A stretch of DNA of 64,000 bases from Kitasatospora sp. NBC_01287 (GCF_026340565.1 NZ_JAPEPB010000001.1:2828501-2892500); one strand, 5' to 3'. Numbered from the stretch's first letter, positions 8,487 through 16,592 are shown. Notes: generated by a model from the sequence alone, not told the origin. Translations and numbers: made by a program.

Positions 8487-8622
8487 ATGCAAGCGCGAGT
8501 CCGAGCCGTCCTCCTCACCCCGGACAACACCGTGCCGCTGATCAAGCGCATCCGCCCCGGCGTCCCCGCCTACCGGGTCGTCGGCGGCGGCACGGTCGAA
8601 CCGACCGACGCCGGCAACTCCC
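8487..8622 (+). pseudogene. 5' fragment of a Nudix hydrolase
   Basis: ATG 8487 has a good ribosome binding site (GAAGGAAGCAG upstream). The first 45 codons match the start of a common streptomycete Nudix hydrolase: VRAVLLTPDNT, then LIKRIRPGVPAY, then GGGTVEPTDA. Similarity then stops abruptly before the REXXEEXGU Nudix box, and the frame runs on into what is antisense of the phosphoribosyltransferase. The usual WVLPGGG is degraded to RVVGGG. I read it as a truncated relic created by a rearrangement near 8622. Confidence 0.6.
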
Positions 8623-9133
8623 CCGCCCGCACCACCCCCACCACACGCCCCAGCAACGCCCTTCGCTCGTCGCGCAGTTGGTCGACCATCACGCCGCAGC
8701 CGACCCATCTGCTGCCGCACTCCTCGACCATCCGCCGCACGGTGATCGCCTGGCTGCCGGTCTCGATCCAGTCGTCCACCAGCAGCACCCGGTCCCCTGG
8801 CCCGAGCGACGAACGCTGCAGGCGGAGCGTGTGGCGGCGCTGCCGGTAGTCCGGGTCGGTCCGGGCGCTGAGCTTATCGCCGGGGAAGAGGCCGTCGGGC
8901 TTGCGCACGGGAACGAAGCCGACCCCCAACTCGACCGCGGCGGCGGCGCCGAGGAGGAACCCGCGCGACTCGATGCCGCAGACCGCGGTGACCTGTGCGT
9001 CCCGGAACGGGTCGACGATGCCGGCGACAACGGCGGCCAGGGCCACGGGATCCCTGAAGACCGACCAGACGTCGGCATGGCCGTCGATCCATCGGAAGTG
9101 CTCCAGCAGGAGGTCGCGCGCGCGGGAAGGCAT
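8570..9133 (-). CDS. phosphoribosyltransferase (adenine PRT-like)
   Basis: A type I phosphoribosyltransferase of 187 residues starting MPSRARDLLLEHFRW. The PRPP-binding loop is clear (VLLVDDWIETGSQA, about residues 117-130). The earlier segment GIESRGFLLGAAAAVELG matches the APRT-type flexible region, and VPVRKPDGLFPGDKL follows. It would join a base to PRPP, giving a nucleotide; the base is not predictable. The last ~15 residues (GSTVPPPTTR end) are antisense of the Nudix fragment, so the natural C-terminus was probably replaced when the two genes were fused tail-to-tail. The core is intact and probably functional. Confidence 0.75.
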   Translation of the reverse strand: MPSRARDLLLEHFRWIDGHADVWSVFRDPVALAAVVAGIVDPFRDAQVTAVCGIESRGFLLGAAAAVELGVGFVPVRKPDGLFPGDKLSARTDPDYRQRRHTLRLQRSSLGPGDRVLLVDDWIETGSQAITVRRMVEECGSRWVGCGVMVDQLRDERRALLGRVVGVVRAGELPASVGSTVPPPTTR

Positions 9134-9409
9134 GGCGGGAAGTGTCCCGGCCGTGCGGGGACAGGGCAACTCGATATCCGGCAGGCGCCGAGCGGCCACC
9201 GGATCCGAGTCGGCGCGGTTCCGGTTCCCGGGCGGGGCACGGGACTTCGTCGCCTTCCTCGACAAGGAGATGGCCGGCGGAGCACCCGGAGCCGGCCGCG
9301 GCCGTCATCGGCCGGATCGTCCGGGGCGCCGGCCGGGACTGACCAGCAGTCCGCCGGCACAGCGCGCGGACCGGCGGACGCCGCCCCTCGCCCCTCGCCC
9401 TCGTTCCCG
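9134..9409. other. intergenic, nothing recognised
   Basis: This 276-base gap lies between GAPDH and the phosphoribosyltransferase, both on the minus strand. One plus-strand frame (FPGGARDFVAFLDKEMA near 9225-9275) has protein-like composition but no start and no known family. The sequence ggccggcggagc...gccggccgc near 9270-9300 is inverted-repeat rich. A promoter for the phosphoribosyltransferase must lie here. Confidence 0.3.
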
Positions 9410-10408
9410 TCAGCCGGCGGCGAGGAGTTCGAGCGTGTCGACCACGCGGTTCGAGAAGCCCCACTCGTTGTCGTACCAGGCGACCACCTTGACGTGGCGG
9501 CCATCGACGCGGGTGAGGGCCGAGTCGAAGATCGACGAGGCCGGGTTGCCCGTGATGTCGGACGAGACGAGCGGGTCCTCCGAGTACTCCAGCACACCGG
9601 CCAGCGGGCCCTGCGCCGCCGCCCGGTACGCCGCCAGCACCTCCTCGCGCGTCACCTCGCGCGCGACGGTCGTGTTGAGTTCGACGATCGACCCCACCGG
9701 GACCGGCACGCGGATCGAGTCGCCCGACAGCTTGCCGTCGAGGCCCGGCAGCACCAGGCCGATCGCCTTGGCCGCGCCCGTGGTGGTCGGCACGATGTTG
9801 ACGGCGGCCGCGCGGGCGCGGCGCGGGTCGCGGTGCGGGCCGTCCTGCAAGTTCTGCTCCTGCGTGTAGGCGTGCACCGTGGTCATGAACCCGTGCTCGA
9901 TGCCGGCGAGTTCGTCGAGCACCGCGGCCAGCGGAGCGAGCGCGTTGGTGGTGCAGGAGGCGTTCGAGATGATCGTGTGCGCGGCCGGGTCGTACGCGTC
10001 GGTGTTGACCCCGAACGCGAGCGTGACGTCGGCGCCGTCCGCCGGCGCGCTGACGAGCACCTTCTTCGCACCCGCGTCGAGGTGGGCGCGGGCGGCGGTG
10101 GCCGAGGTGAAGCGGCCGGTCGCCTCCAGCACCACGTCCACGCCGAGTTCGGCCCACGGCAGCCGAGCCGGTTCGCGCTCGGCGAGCACGGTGATGCGGC
10201 GGCCGTCGACGACCAGGGCGTCCGCCTCGGCGGTCACCGGGCGGCCGAGCCGGCCCGCCGTCGTGTCGTAGGCGAGCAGCCGCGCCAGGGCGGCGGGCTC
10301 GGTGAGGTCGTTGACGGCGACGACCTCCAGGGCGCTGTCGCGCTCCAGCAGCGCGCGCAGCACATTGCGTCCGATGCGGCCGAATCCGTTGATGGCGATG
10401 CGAGTCAT
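9410..10408 (-). CDS. gap: type I glyceraldehyde-3-phosphate dehydrogenase
   Basis: Oxidises and phosphorylates glyceraldehyde-3-phosphate to 1,3-bisphosphoglycerate with NAD(P). The protein is 332 residues, normal for the family. It has the N-terminal Rossmann motif INGFGRIGRN, the catalytic SNASCTTN with nucleophile Cys152, the following HAYTQ, and the C-terminal WYDNEWGFSNRV. ATG 10408 gives the canonical MTRIAINGFGRIG start. It is not beside pgk-tpi, which lie at the far end of the window, so it is probably an extra copy. It follows a GlxA-type regulator on the same strand with a 113-base gap, suggesting dedicated control. Confidence 0.95.
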   Translation of the reverse strand: MTRIAINGFGRIGRNVLRALLERDSALEVVAVNDLTEPAALARLLAYDTTAGRLGRPVTAEADALVVDGRRITVLAEREPARLPWAELGVDVVLEATGRFTSATAARAHLDAGAKKVLVSAPADGADVTLAFGVNTDAYDPAAHTIISNASCTTNALAPLAAVLDELAGIEHGFMTTVHAYTQEQNLQDGPHRDPRRARAAAVNIVPTTTGAAKAIGLVLPGLDGKLSGDSIRVPVPVGSIVELNTTVAREVTREEVLAAYRAAAQGPLAGVLEYSEDPLVSSDITGNPASSIFDSALTRVDGRHVKVVAWYDNEWGFSNRVVDTLELLAAG

Positions 10409-10521
10409 GAGTGGTGTCCCCTCGTCCGGTCTCACCACCAGGCTCTCGCGCGGCGCCGGACGGTGGCAGCGGCATGATCGCCACGGTCCGAAAGGATCAC
10501 GCCACCCGCCGGCGCGGGCGC

Positions 10522-11478
10522 CTACTCGCCCCGGGTGAAGGTGCGCCGGTACTCGCTCGGCGTGGTGCCGAGGATGCGCTGGAAGTGCAGCCGCAGGTTC
10601 GCGCCGGTGCCCAGGCCGACGTCGGCGGCGATCTGCTCGATGCCCCGCTCCGAGCGCTCCAGCAGCTCACGGGCGAGGTCGATGCGGGCACGCATGACCC
10701 ACTGCATCGGCGTGTACCCCGTGTCCTCGACGAAGCGGCGCGAGAACGTGCGCGGCGAGACCGCCGCGTGCCGGGCGAGCACGTCGAGGGTGAGCGGCTC
10801 GCCGAGCCGGTGCAGTGCCCACTCGCGGGTGGCGGCGAACCGCTCGCCGAGCGCCTCGGGCACGCTGCGCGGCACGTACTGCGCCTGACCGCCGCTGCGG
10901 TAGGGGGCGGCGACCAGGCGCCGTGCCGCGTGGTTCGACGCGGAGACCCCCAGGTCGCCGCGGAGGATGTGCAGGCACAGGTCGATGCCCGAGGCGGCGC
11001 CGGCCGACGTCAGCACGTCGCCCTCGTCGACGAACAGGACGTTCTCGTCGACCCGCACGAGCGGACGCTTCGCCGCCAGCGCCCGCGTGTAGTGCCAGTG
11101 CGTCGTGGCGCGCTTGCCGTCGAGCAGGCCCGTGGCGGCGAGCGCGAAGGCGCCCGTCGAGATGGCGGCGAGCCGCGCGCCGCGCTCGTGGGCGGCGATC
11201 AGCGCGTCGAGGACGGCCCGCGGCGGGTCGTCACGGTCCGGGTGCCGGTAGCCGGGGACGAAGACGAGGTCGGCCCACGCGAGTGCGTCGAGGCCGTGGG
11301 CGACGGCGTACGACAGGCCGTCGCCGCCGGTCACCAGGCCCGGCGCCGCGCCGCACACCCGCACCTCGTACGGCATGCTCGCGCGGGTCGTGAACACCTG
11401 GGCGGGAATACCGACGTCGAGCGGCTTCGCGCCTTCGAGCACGAGGACGGCGACGTGGTGCGGGGGTGAGGCTGGCAC
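10522..11478 (-). CDS. GlxA/AraC-family regulator with DJ-1/PfpI-like N-terminal domain
   Basis: The N-terminal ~170 residues form a class I glutamine-amidotransferase-like (DJ-1/PfpI) fold (HVAVLVLEGAKPLDVGIPAQVF ... LVFVPGYRHP). The C-terminus is a two-helix AraC DNA-binding domain (LTLDVLARHAAVSPRTFSRRF, then IEQIAADVGLGTGANLRLHF). In the amidase region the usual nucleophile position reads AISTGAFAL, with Thr rather than Cys, as in many non-enzymatic GlxA regulators. GTG 11478 yields 318 residues, typical for the family; the frame is open upstream but low-complexity. It lies head-to-tail with gap, a plausible target, and is divergent from the NTF2-like gene. Confidence 0.85.
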   Translation of the reverse strand: MPASPPHHVAVLVLEGAKPLDVGIPAQVFTTRASMPYEVRVCGAAPGLVTGGDGLSYAVAHGLDALAWADLVFVPGYRHPDRDDPPRAVLDALIAAHERGARLAAISTGAFALAATGLLDGKRATTHWHYTRALAAKRPLVRVDENVLFVDEGDVLTSAGAASGIDLCLHILRGDLGVSASNHAARRLVAAPYRSGGQAQYVPRSVPEALGERFAATREWALHRLGEPLTLDVLARHAAVSPRTFSRRFVEDTGYTPMQWVMRARIDLARELLERSERGIEQIAADVGLGTGANLRLHFQRILGTTPSEYRRTFTRGE

Positions 11479-11741
11479 GGGGACGAGGGTAACCGGGGCG
11501 CACGGGCCCGGCGGCCCGCCGCCGCGTCCTTCGCCGTCGACCACCGCCGGGCCGTCCCGTCCACCCGCGAGACGGGCAGGGGGCCGACGCGCCAGGAAGT
11601 CACCGGACGTCACAACAGGATGCTCCCGGCGCCGTCGGGCGACAATGGAGGCAGCCCGCACGCACCAGCCGCGGGGCCGACGCGAGCACCCGCGCGACGC
11701 GGCCGACGGACGGCGCGACCGACGGACGGTGCGACCGAGAG

Positions 11742-12155
11742 ATGGTGAGCCGAGCCTTGACCGACGACGAAGCACAGATCCGGGCCCTGATCGAGCGGTG
11801 GCTCGCGGCGGCGCGCGCGGGCGACCTGGCCGGCGTCCTGGCGGACCACACGGACGACATCGTGATGTTCGACGTGCCCCCGCCGTACGAGGGTGCCCGC
11901 GGCATCGACGCCTACCGCGCGACGTGGCCGCCGTTCTTCGCCGCGCTGGCCCGAGGCGGCTCGTTCGACCTCCTCTCCCTCGACGTCACCGCCGGTGCCG
12001 ACGTGGCCTACGCCCACGCCCTGCTGCGCTGCGGCAGCGCGCGGGAGCTCGCCGAGCAGCCGGAGAACCGCCTGCGGCTGACCGTCGGACTCCGCAAGGA
12101 GCGGGGCCGCTGGCAGGTGGCGCACGAGCACCACTCCTTCTCCGACCCCGGCTGA
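11742..12155 (+). CDS. SnoaL/NTF2-like (YybH-type) protein
   Basis: A 137-residue single-domain protein of the NTF2-like superfamily. It shows the usual order: an N-terminal helix (LTDDEAQIRALIERWLAAARAGD), the VLADHTDDIVMFDVPPP strand-loop, a RGIDAYRATWPPFF helix and a C-terminal sheet ending WQVAHEHHSFSDPG. Such proteins serve as isomerases, cyclases or ligand-binding subunits; the pocket residues do not allow a choice. It is transcribed divergently from the GlxA-type regulator with about 260 bases between. Confidence 0.8.
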   Translation: MVSRALTDDEAQIRALIERWLAAARAGDLAGVLADHTDDIVMFDVPPPYEGARGIDAYRATWPPFFAALARGGSFDLLSLDVTAGADVAYAHALLRCGSARELAEQPENRLRLTVGLRKERGRWQVAHEHHSFSDPG

Positions 12156-12320
12156 GCCCGCCCCGCCGTGCCCCGAGCCGCTCCCTCCTTCCCCCGCCCG
12201 CGAGAGCAGCGCCCCACCACAAGGACAACCCCCGTACCCCCTTCCAATATCAGCCCTGCGCGGGATACCCCTGAAGGGCGGGCGAACACGCCGGCGGACG
12301 CGGCAGGGAGGGAGCGGGCC

Positions 12321-13232
12321 ATGAGCGAGGAACGGCCGGAGGAGCGGCTGGAGGAGCGGTTCGAGGACGGCTGGCAGGTGGACGGGCGGTGCACGAACTG
12401 CGACGTCGCCCGGCAGCTCGCCCCCGGCCTGATCGGCGAGGTGGACGGCCGCTCGGCCGTCCTGCGCGGGCCGCGCAGCCGGAGCGAGGTCCAGCAGCTC
12501 CACGCCGCCGCGCACGCCTGCCCCACCCGCTCGATCCGCCCCCCAGGCGGGCGGTTGGACGCGGGCACGGACCCCTTCCCGCTGGCCCTGGACGACACCG
12601 TGCACCTGTGCGGACACAACTCCACGCACACCGCGGGGGCCAACTCCTACCTGCTGCGACGGCCCGACGGCACCACGATGATGGTGGACACCCCGCGCTG
12701 GAGCGCCTCGCTGGCCGCCCGCTACGCGGCCCTGGGCCCGGTCACCGACGTCCTGCTCACCCACCGCGACCACGCGGCGCACGGCCGCCGCTACGCCGAC
12801 CACTTCGGCGCCCGGCTCTGGATCCACGAGGGCGACCTCGACGCCGCCCCGGACGCCGACCGCGTGCTCCGCGGCACCGACCCGGCGGAGATCGGCGCGG
12901 GCGTGACCGCCTTCCCCCTCCCCGGCCACACCCGGGGCAGTGTGCTCTACCTCGCCGACGAGCGGTACTGCTTCAGCGGCGACAGCTTCTACTGGTCGCG
13001 CACCACCGCGGACCTCGAAGTGGCCGACAGCGTCACCTGGTACTCCATCACCGAGCTGGCCCGCTCCCTGACCCGGGCCGCCGACCAGCTGCGCTTCGAG
13101 TGGCTGCTCCCGGGCCACGGCGACCGCCGCCACCTCCCCGCCGCCGAGATGGCCCAGCGGCTGCGGCAGTTGGCCGCCCGCACCCGGGAACTCCAGCCCC
13201 GGGAGGTCGACTTCACAGCCGTGCGCTGGTGA
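12321..13232 (+). CDS. ferredoxin-like domain fused to metallo-beta-lactamase-fold hydrolase
   Basis: About 303 residues from ATG 12321. The first 75 residues look like a small ferredoxin-type domain (DGRCTNCDVARQLAP ... HACPTRSIRPP) with cysteines spaced CxxC and a later CPT as in Fe-S domains. Residues ~95-290 are a metallo-beta-lactamase fold with the metal-binding motif written THRDHAAH, the second-half histidine in PLPGHTRGS, the aspartate in CFSGDSFYW, and a final LLPGHGDR. An earlier in-frame start at 12168 adds only low-complexity sequence. Substrate unknown; related actinobacterial proteins are annotated simply as MBL-fold hydrolases. Confidence 0.8.
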   Translation: MSEERPEERLEERFEDGWQVDGRCTNCDVARQLAPGLIGEVDGRSAVLRGPRSRSEVQQLHAAAHACPTRSIRPPGGRLDAGTDPFPLALDDTVHLCGHNSTHTAGANSYLLRRPDGTTMMVDTPRWSASLAARYAALGPVTDVLLTHRDHAAHGRRYADHFGARLWIHEGDLDAAPDADRVLRGTDPAEIGAGVTAFPLPGHTRGSVLYLADERYCFSGDSFYWSRTTADLEVADSVTWYSITELARSLTRAADQLRFEWLLPGHGDRRHLPAAEMAQRLRQLAARTRELQPREVDFTAVRW

Positions 13233-13407
13233 ACGCGCCCGACCGCCACAACCCGCCCCGTCCGCCCCGTCCGCAACGTCCGCACCGTCCCTGAGTCGCC
13301 ACGCCTCGCACTCCCAGGCACCAGATGTTGATAAATGTTCTCTTGCGTTGAATTTCGTTCGCGCTGTAGAACTGGGGTCAGCAACCGGTCCGACTTCTGG
13401 GGGAGCC

Positions 13408-14241
13408 ATGAAGGCCACGTTCGCGACCCGTCCCGCCCTGCCGGATCGCCCCAACGAGGACCTGGCGATCCTCGGCCCGGGGCTGGCGATCCTCCTGGAC
13501 GGCGCCGGCGGCCCCAGCGAGGACGGCGGCGGCTGCGTACACGGAGTGCGCTGGTACGTCCGGGAACTCGGCGCCCAGCTCCTGGCCGGGCTGCTCGACG
13601 CGCGGCAGCGGCCGCCCGCCACCGTGCTTGCCGAGGCGATCGAAGCGGTCGCGCGGCTGCACGCACCCACCTGCGACCTCGCGGACCCGGGCACCCCCTC
13701 CTCGACGGTGGCCATCGTCGTGCAGCGCGAGGACCGGTTCGACCACCTCGCCCTGCACGACTCCACCATCGTCCTCGCCCTGGCCGAGGGCCCGCACGTG
13801 GTGAGCGACCGCCGGGTCCAGCAGATCCCCGAACTCCAGCCCTTGTGGCAGGCCATGACGCATCATCAGCTCGGCACTCCGGAGCACGCGGCCGCCCGTC
13901 GCGCGTACATGGCCGTCGAACGCCACCACCGCAACACCCCCACCGGCTACTGGGTCGCCGGCGCCGACCCGCGCAGCGCCGCCGAGGCAGTCACCGGGAC
14001 CCTCCCGGCGGCCCAGGTGCGCTCCGTCTCCCTCTTCAGCGACGGCGTGGCCGACTACGTGGACGCCTACCGCCAGGCCACCTGGCCCCAAGTCCTCGAC
14101 CTGCTCGACGAACAGGGCCCCACCCCCCTGATCGACCGCGTCCGATCCGCCGAACAGCACGACCCCCAAGGCCGCCGCTGGCCCCGCTTCAAACTCCACG
14201 ACGACGCCACCGCCGTGCACTGGATCCCGGCGCAGCCCTAG
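13408..14241 (+). CDS. PP2C-like phosphatase-fold protein
   Basis: About 277 residues starting MKATFATRP at ATG 13408, behind a GGGGGAG ribosome binding site. Signs of the PP2C fold are RPNEDLAILGPGLAILLDGAGG, where the two Asp residues match the metal-binding D of PP2C, then SSTVAIVVQRE, and a late SLFSDGVADYVD matching the conserved SDG. It has no sensor domain or membrane segment. An AT-rich stretch just upstream (ttgataaatgttctcttgc, 13328-13346) is a good promoter candidate. It could reverse Ser/Thr phosphorylation, but the substrate is unknown. Confidence 0.75.
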   Translation: MKATFATRPALPDRPNEDLAILGPGLAILLDGAGGPSEDGGGCVHGVRWYVRELGAQLLAGLLDARQRPPATVLAEAIEAVARLHAPTCDLADPGTPSSTVAIVVQREDRFDHLALHDSTIVLALAEGPHVVSDRRVQQIPELQPLWQAMTHHQLGTPEHAAARRAYMAVERHHRNTPTGYWVAGADPRSAAEAVTGTLPAAQVRSVSLFSDGVADYVDAYRQATWPQVLDLLDEQGPTPLIDRVRSAEQHDPQGRRWPRFKLHDDATAVHWIPAQP

Positions 14242-14352
14242 CAACACCACGTGAGCCCAACCGCTCAGCCATGCGGACCGCTCGGCCGGCCAAGGTCGCG
14301 GACTCGCCGACCGACTCCGGCAGCAGCTGGATCGGCCGGCAGCAGGCTGACG

Positions 14353-14390
14353 CCCGGATCACCGACCCGGATCACCGACCCGGATCACCA
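14353..14390. repeat. cccggatcaccga tandem repeat
   Basis: Three copies of a 13-base unit (cccggatcaccga) in the gap between the phosphatase gene and the RiPP precursor gene. Their position about 110 bases upstream of the precursor start makes them a possible regulator-binding array as well as simple slippage DNA. Confidence 0.6.
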
Positions 14391-14444
14391 CTCCATAGAT
14401 GCTGCGTCGAACGGACGTTGATCACCCCTTACTAGCTTCTCCTC

Positions 14445-14467
14445 TCACCGGGGAAAAGCCCCGGTGA
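14445..14467 (+). promoter_or_regulatory. hairpin upstream of the RiPP precursor
   Basis: A perfect 9-base stem (TCACCGGGG / CCCCGGTGA) with an AAAAG loop ends 35 bases before the precursor start codon. There is no T-tract. It could end upstream transcription, or sit in the 5' leader of the precursor mRNA and raise its stability or abundance. Confidence 0.5.
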
Positions 14468-14502
14468 ACAGCGCACATCGCACGCCGGAAGGAGATGCAC
14501 CC

Positions 14503-14583
14503 ATGAAGGTCCTCTTCGCCATCAGCAACGCCGTTCGCGGCCGCCAGAGCCTCAAGGCCAGCGCCTGGTACATCTGGTACTAG
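14503..14583 (+). CDS. atropopeptide (tryptorubin-type) RiPP precursor
   Basis: A 26-codon gene with an excellent ribosome binding site (GGAAGGAG, 7 bases before ATG 14503). The leader begins MKVLFAISNAV, contains basic residues (RGRQSLK), and is followed by a C-terminal core AWYIWY directly before the stop. AWYIWY is the amino-acid sequence of tryptorubin A, a hexapeptide whose aromatic side chains are joined by cytochrome P450 chemistry. Atropopeptide precursors have this shape: short leader, C-terminal aromatic core, adjacent P450. The P450 follows 143 bases downstream on the same strand. Modification would be side-chain crosslinking, followed by leader removal by a protease not encoded nearby. 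Confidence 0.92.
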   Translation: MKVLFAISNAVRGRQSLKASAWYIWY

Positions 14584-14726
14584 GCGCACCCGCACCTCCG
14601 GCCCGCTCCCCAGGCCTGGCCGGCTGTGCATCGGTCCGGGTCCGCGCACGGCACGTCGCCCTCATCGGCGCCCGGCCGAGCGCGGACCCTCTGCCTTTCC
14701 GCCCGGAGACCCCTCGGAGCACCCCC

Positions 14727-15854
14727 ATGCCGTCGCCGTCCTCCCACCCCGCCTCCGCCCACCCGGCGCACGGGCGCACCACCGTCTTCGCGCCGCGACT
14801 CGCCGCCCTGCTCCGGGACCACCTGGGCAAGGACCTGGTCCGGCTGGAGCCCGACACGATCGGGATCGCCGGCCCCGAGCTCACCGACCGCATCCTCGCC
14901 GCGCGGCGGGCCACCGAGCTGGAGCGGCCCACCTTCAAGCCGCTGCACGGGCGCTCGATCGCGCGGCCCGAAGCCTCCTCGGTGATGCGGACGGTCGGCC
15001 GCGACGTGCGGGCGGCACTGGAGAGGCCGCTGCCGACCGGGGTCGACCTCAGTGGGCCGTGGCCGATCACCGGGCACCTGTTCCTGCGGGACCTCATCCT
15101 CGGCGCCGACCCCTACCGGCTGCGCGTCCTGATGAGCCGCAACCTCGAACTGACGACGGTGCTGACCTGGTCCGTGATCGCGGCCGGCGCCGCGCTGCCG
15201 GGCCGGGCCAGGCCGAACGCCGGGCCGAACGCCGGGCGGACCGCCCTGGCCGGCCTCGTCGCCGACGCCACCAACTACCAGGACCGGCGCTACGCGATGG
15301 GCATGTACCGGCGGGCGGCGGCCCCGGTCTGCTTCACCGTCTCCACCCTGGTCGCGAACGCGCTCTGGCTCGGCGCGCCGTTCGACGAGGGGGTCTCGAA
15401 CCGGAACATCATCCACGAGTCGCTGCGGCTGCTGCCGCCGTCCTGGAACATGCTGCGCCGCGCCTGCCCCGAGTTCCCGCAGATCGACCCGCGGATCGGC
15501 ACGGCGGACGACGTGCTGATCCTGCCGCTGCTCTCGCAGCGCGACCCGGCGCTCTGGGAGGCGCCGGACGAGTTCCGCCCGGAGCGCTGGGACGAGTTGG
15601 ACCCGGACACCGCGCCCGGCTACCTGCCCTTCGGCCACTCCTCGGAGCGCTGCTGGGGACGGCACATGGTGATGCCGCTCGCCGAGCTGCTGCTGGACCT
15701 GCTCCGGGAGAACGGCCTGACGGTCGACCCGGAGCAGCGCCGGGCCAAGGTCTCGCTGCTCGGTCTGCTCGGGGTCGACGAGATCCGGGTGAAGCGGGTG
15801 CGGCAGCCGCACCTGACGCGTCCGCTCGCGGGGGCGGCCCCGGCGGCCGGCTGA
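14727..15854 (+). CDS. cytochrome P450, probable atropopeptide crosslinking enzyme
   Basis: A short P450 of 375 residues. It has the K-helix ExxR (HESLRLLPP, Glu231/Arg234), the PERF-like FRPERWDEL, and the heme-binding loop FGHSSERCWGRH with proximal Cys309. The I-helix region (PVCFTVSTLVANALW) lacks the usual (A/G)Gx(D/E)T acid-alcohol pair. That is consistent with a radical or crosslinking P450 rather than a classical hydroxylase. Its place right after the AWYIWY precursor argues that it forms the carbon-carbon and carbon-nitrogen bonds between Trp and Tyr side chains of the core. The redox partner is not local. ATG 14727 is the first good start (GAGCACCCCC upstream). Confidence 0.88.
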   Translation: MPSPSSHPASAHPAHGRTTVFAPRLAALLRDHLGKDLVRLEPDTIGIAGPELTDRILAARRATELERPTFKPLHGRSIARPEASSVMRTVGRDVRAALERPLPTGVDLSGPWPITGHLFLRDLILGADPYRLRVLMSRNLELTTVLTWSVIAAGAALPGRARPNAGPNAGRTALAGLVADATNYQDRRYAMGMYRRAAAPVCFTVSTLVANALWLGAPFDEGVSNRNIIHESLRLLPPSWNMLRRACPEFPQIDPRIGTADDVLILPLLSQRDPALWEAPDEFRPERWDELDPDTAPGYLPFGHSSERCWGRHMVMPLAELLLDLLRENGLTVDPEQRRAKVSLLGLLGVDEIRVKRVRQPHLTRPLAGAAPAAG

Positions 15855-15976
15855 ACGGGTCGCCGGCTGGGCGCGCCCGGGCCGGCGCGGGAGACTGGAG
15901 CTGGACGGCCCACCCGGACCGTCCGCCCCACGCCGCGTGCCCGCCCCCGCCGCGCGCCCGCCTCCAGGAGGATCCA

Positions 15977-16003
15977 ATGCCCCTCCCCGTGTGCCGGTGG
16001 TGA
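15977..16003 (+). CDS. eight-codon upstream reading frame before the ECF sigma gene
   Basis: ATG 15977 follows a near-perfect AGGAGG at 5-base spacing and encodes MPLPVCRW, then TGA. The sigma gene starts at GTG 16008, only 4 bases after the stop, and has no good ribosome binding site of its own. Ribosomes finishing this mini-frame would reinitiate at the sigma gene, so translation is probably coupled. The peptide has Cys and Trp near its end and could make coupling sensitive to amino-acid supply, though that is speculative. Confidence 0.55.
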   Translation: MPLPVCRW

Positions 16004-16007
16004 CGCG

Positions 16008-16592
16008 GTGAGCTCCGCGGTCCCCCTCTCCGGCCCGCAGCGGCGCGGACCCGACCTGCCGGAGCTGGTGGCGCGGGTGGCCTTCGGCGACCAGGACGCC
16101 TTCGCCCGGCTCTACGACGCGGTCGCCGGCCCGGTGCTCGGCCTGGTGCGGCGGGTGCTGCGCGACCCGGCGCAGTCGGAGGAGGTGGCGCAGGAGGTGC
16201 TGCTGGAGGTCTGGCGCACCGCCGCGCGCTACCGGCCCGAGCGGGGCGAGGTGCTGGCCTGGGTGCTCACCATGGCGCACCGGCGGGCGGTGGACCGGGT
16301 CCGGGCGGCCCAGGCGGCCGCCGACCGCGATCAGCGCGAGGCCGCCCAGCAGCACACACCGCTCTTCGACGAGGTCGCCGAGCAGGTGGAGGGGCGGCTG
16401 GAGCGCGAGCAGGTGCGACGCTGCCTGCGCACCCTGACCGAGCTCCAGCGCGAATCGGTCACCCTGGCCTACTACCGCGGCTACACCTACCAGCAGGTCG
16501 CCGAACTGCTCGGCGCCCCGCTCGGCACGGTCAAGACCCGGATGCGCGACGGGCTGATCCGGCTGCGCGACTGCCTGGGGGTGGGTTCGTGA
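16008..16592 (+). CDS. ECF sigma factor (SigK-type)
   Basis: A 194-residue extracytoplasmic-function sigma factor. Sigma region 2 runs from LVARVAFGDQDAFARLYDAV to GEVLAWVLTMAHRRAVDRVR, with SEEVAQEVLLEVWRTA as the core-binding and -10 segment. Region 4 is LTELQRESVTLAYYRGYTYQQVAELLGAPLGTVKTRMRDGLIRLRDCL. The sequence resembles the SigK/ECF19 group, normally held by a membrane anti-sigma factor encoded next door, as here. The stop overlaps the anti-sigma start (GTGA). Start GTG 16008 is the only in-frame choice after the upstream mini-frame. It may share a transcript with the RiPP genes, so it could regulate them, but that is inference. Confidence 0.9.
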   Translation: MSSAVPLSGPQRRGPDLPELVARVAFGDQDAFARLYDAVAGPVLGLVRRVLRDPAQSEEVAQEVLLEVWRTAARYRPERGEVLAWVLTMAHRRAVDRVRAAQAAADRDQREAAQQHTPLFDEVAEQVEGRLEREQVRRCLRTLTELQRESVTLAYYRGYTYQQVAELLGAPLGTVKTRMRDGLIRLRDCLGVGS

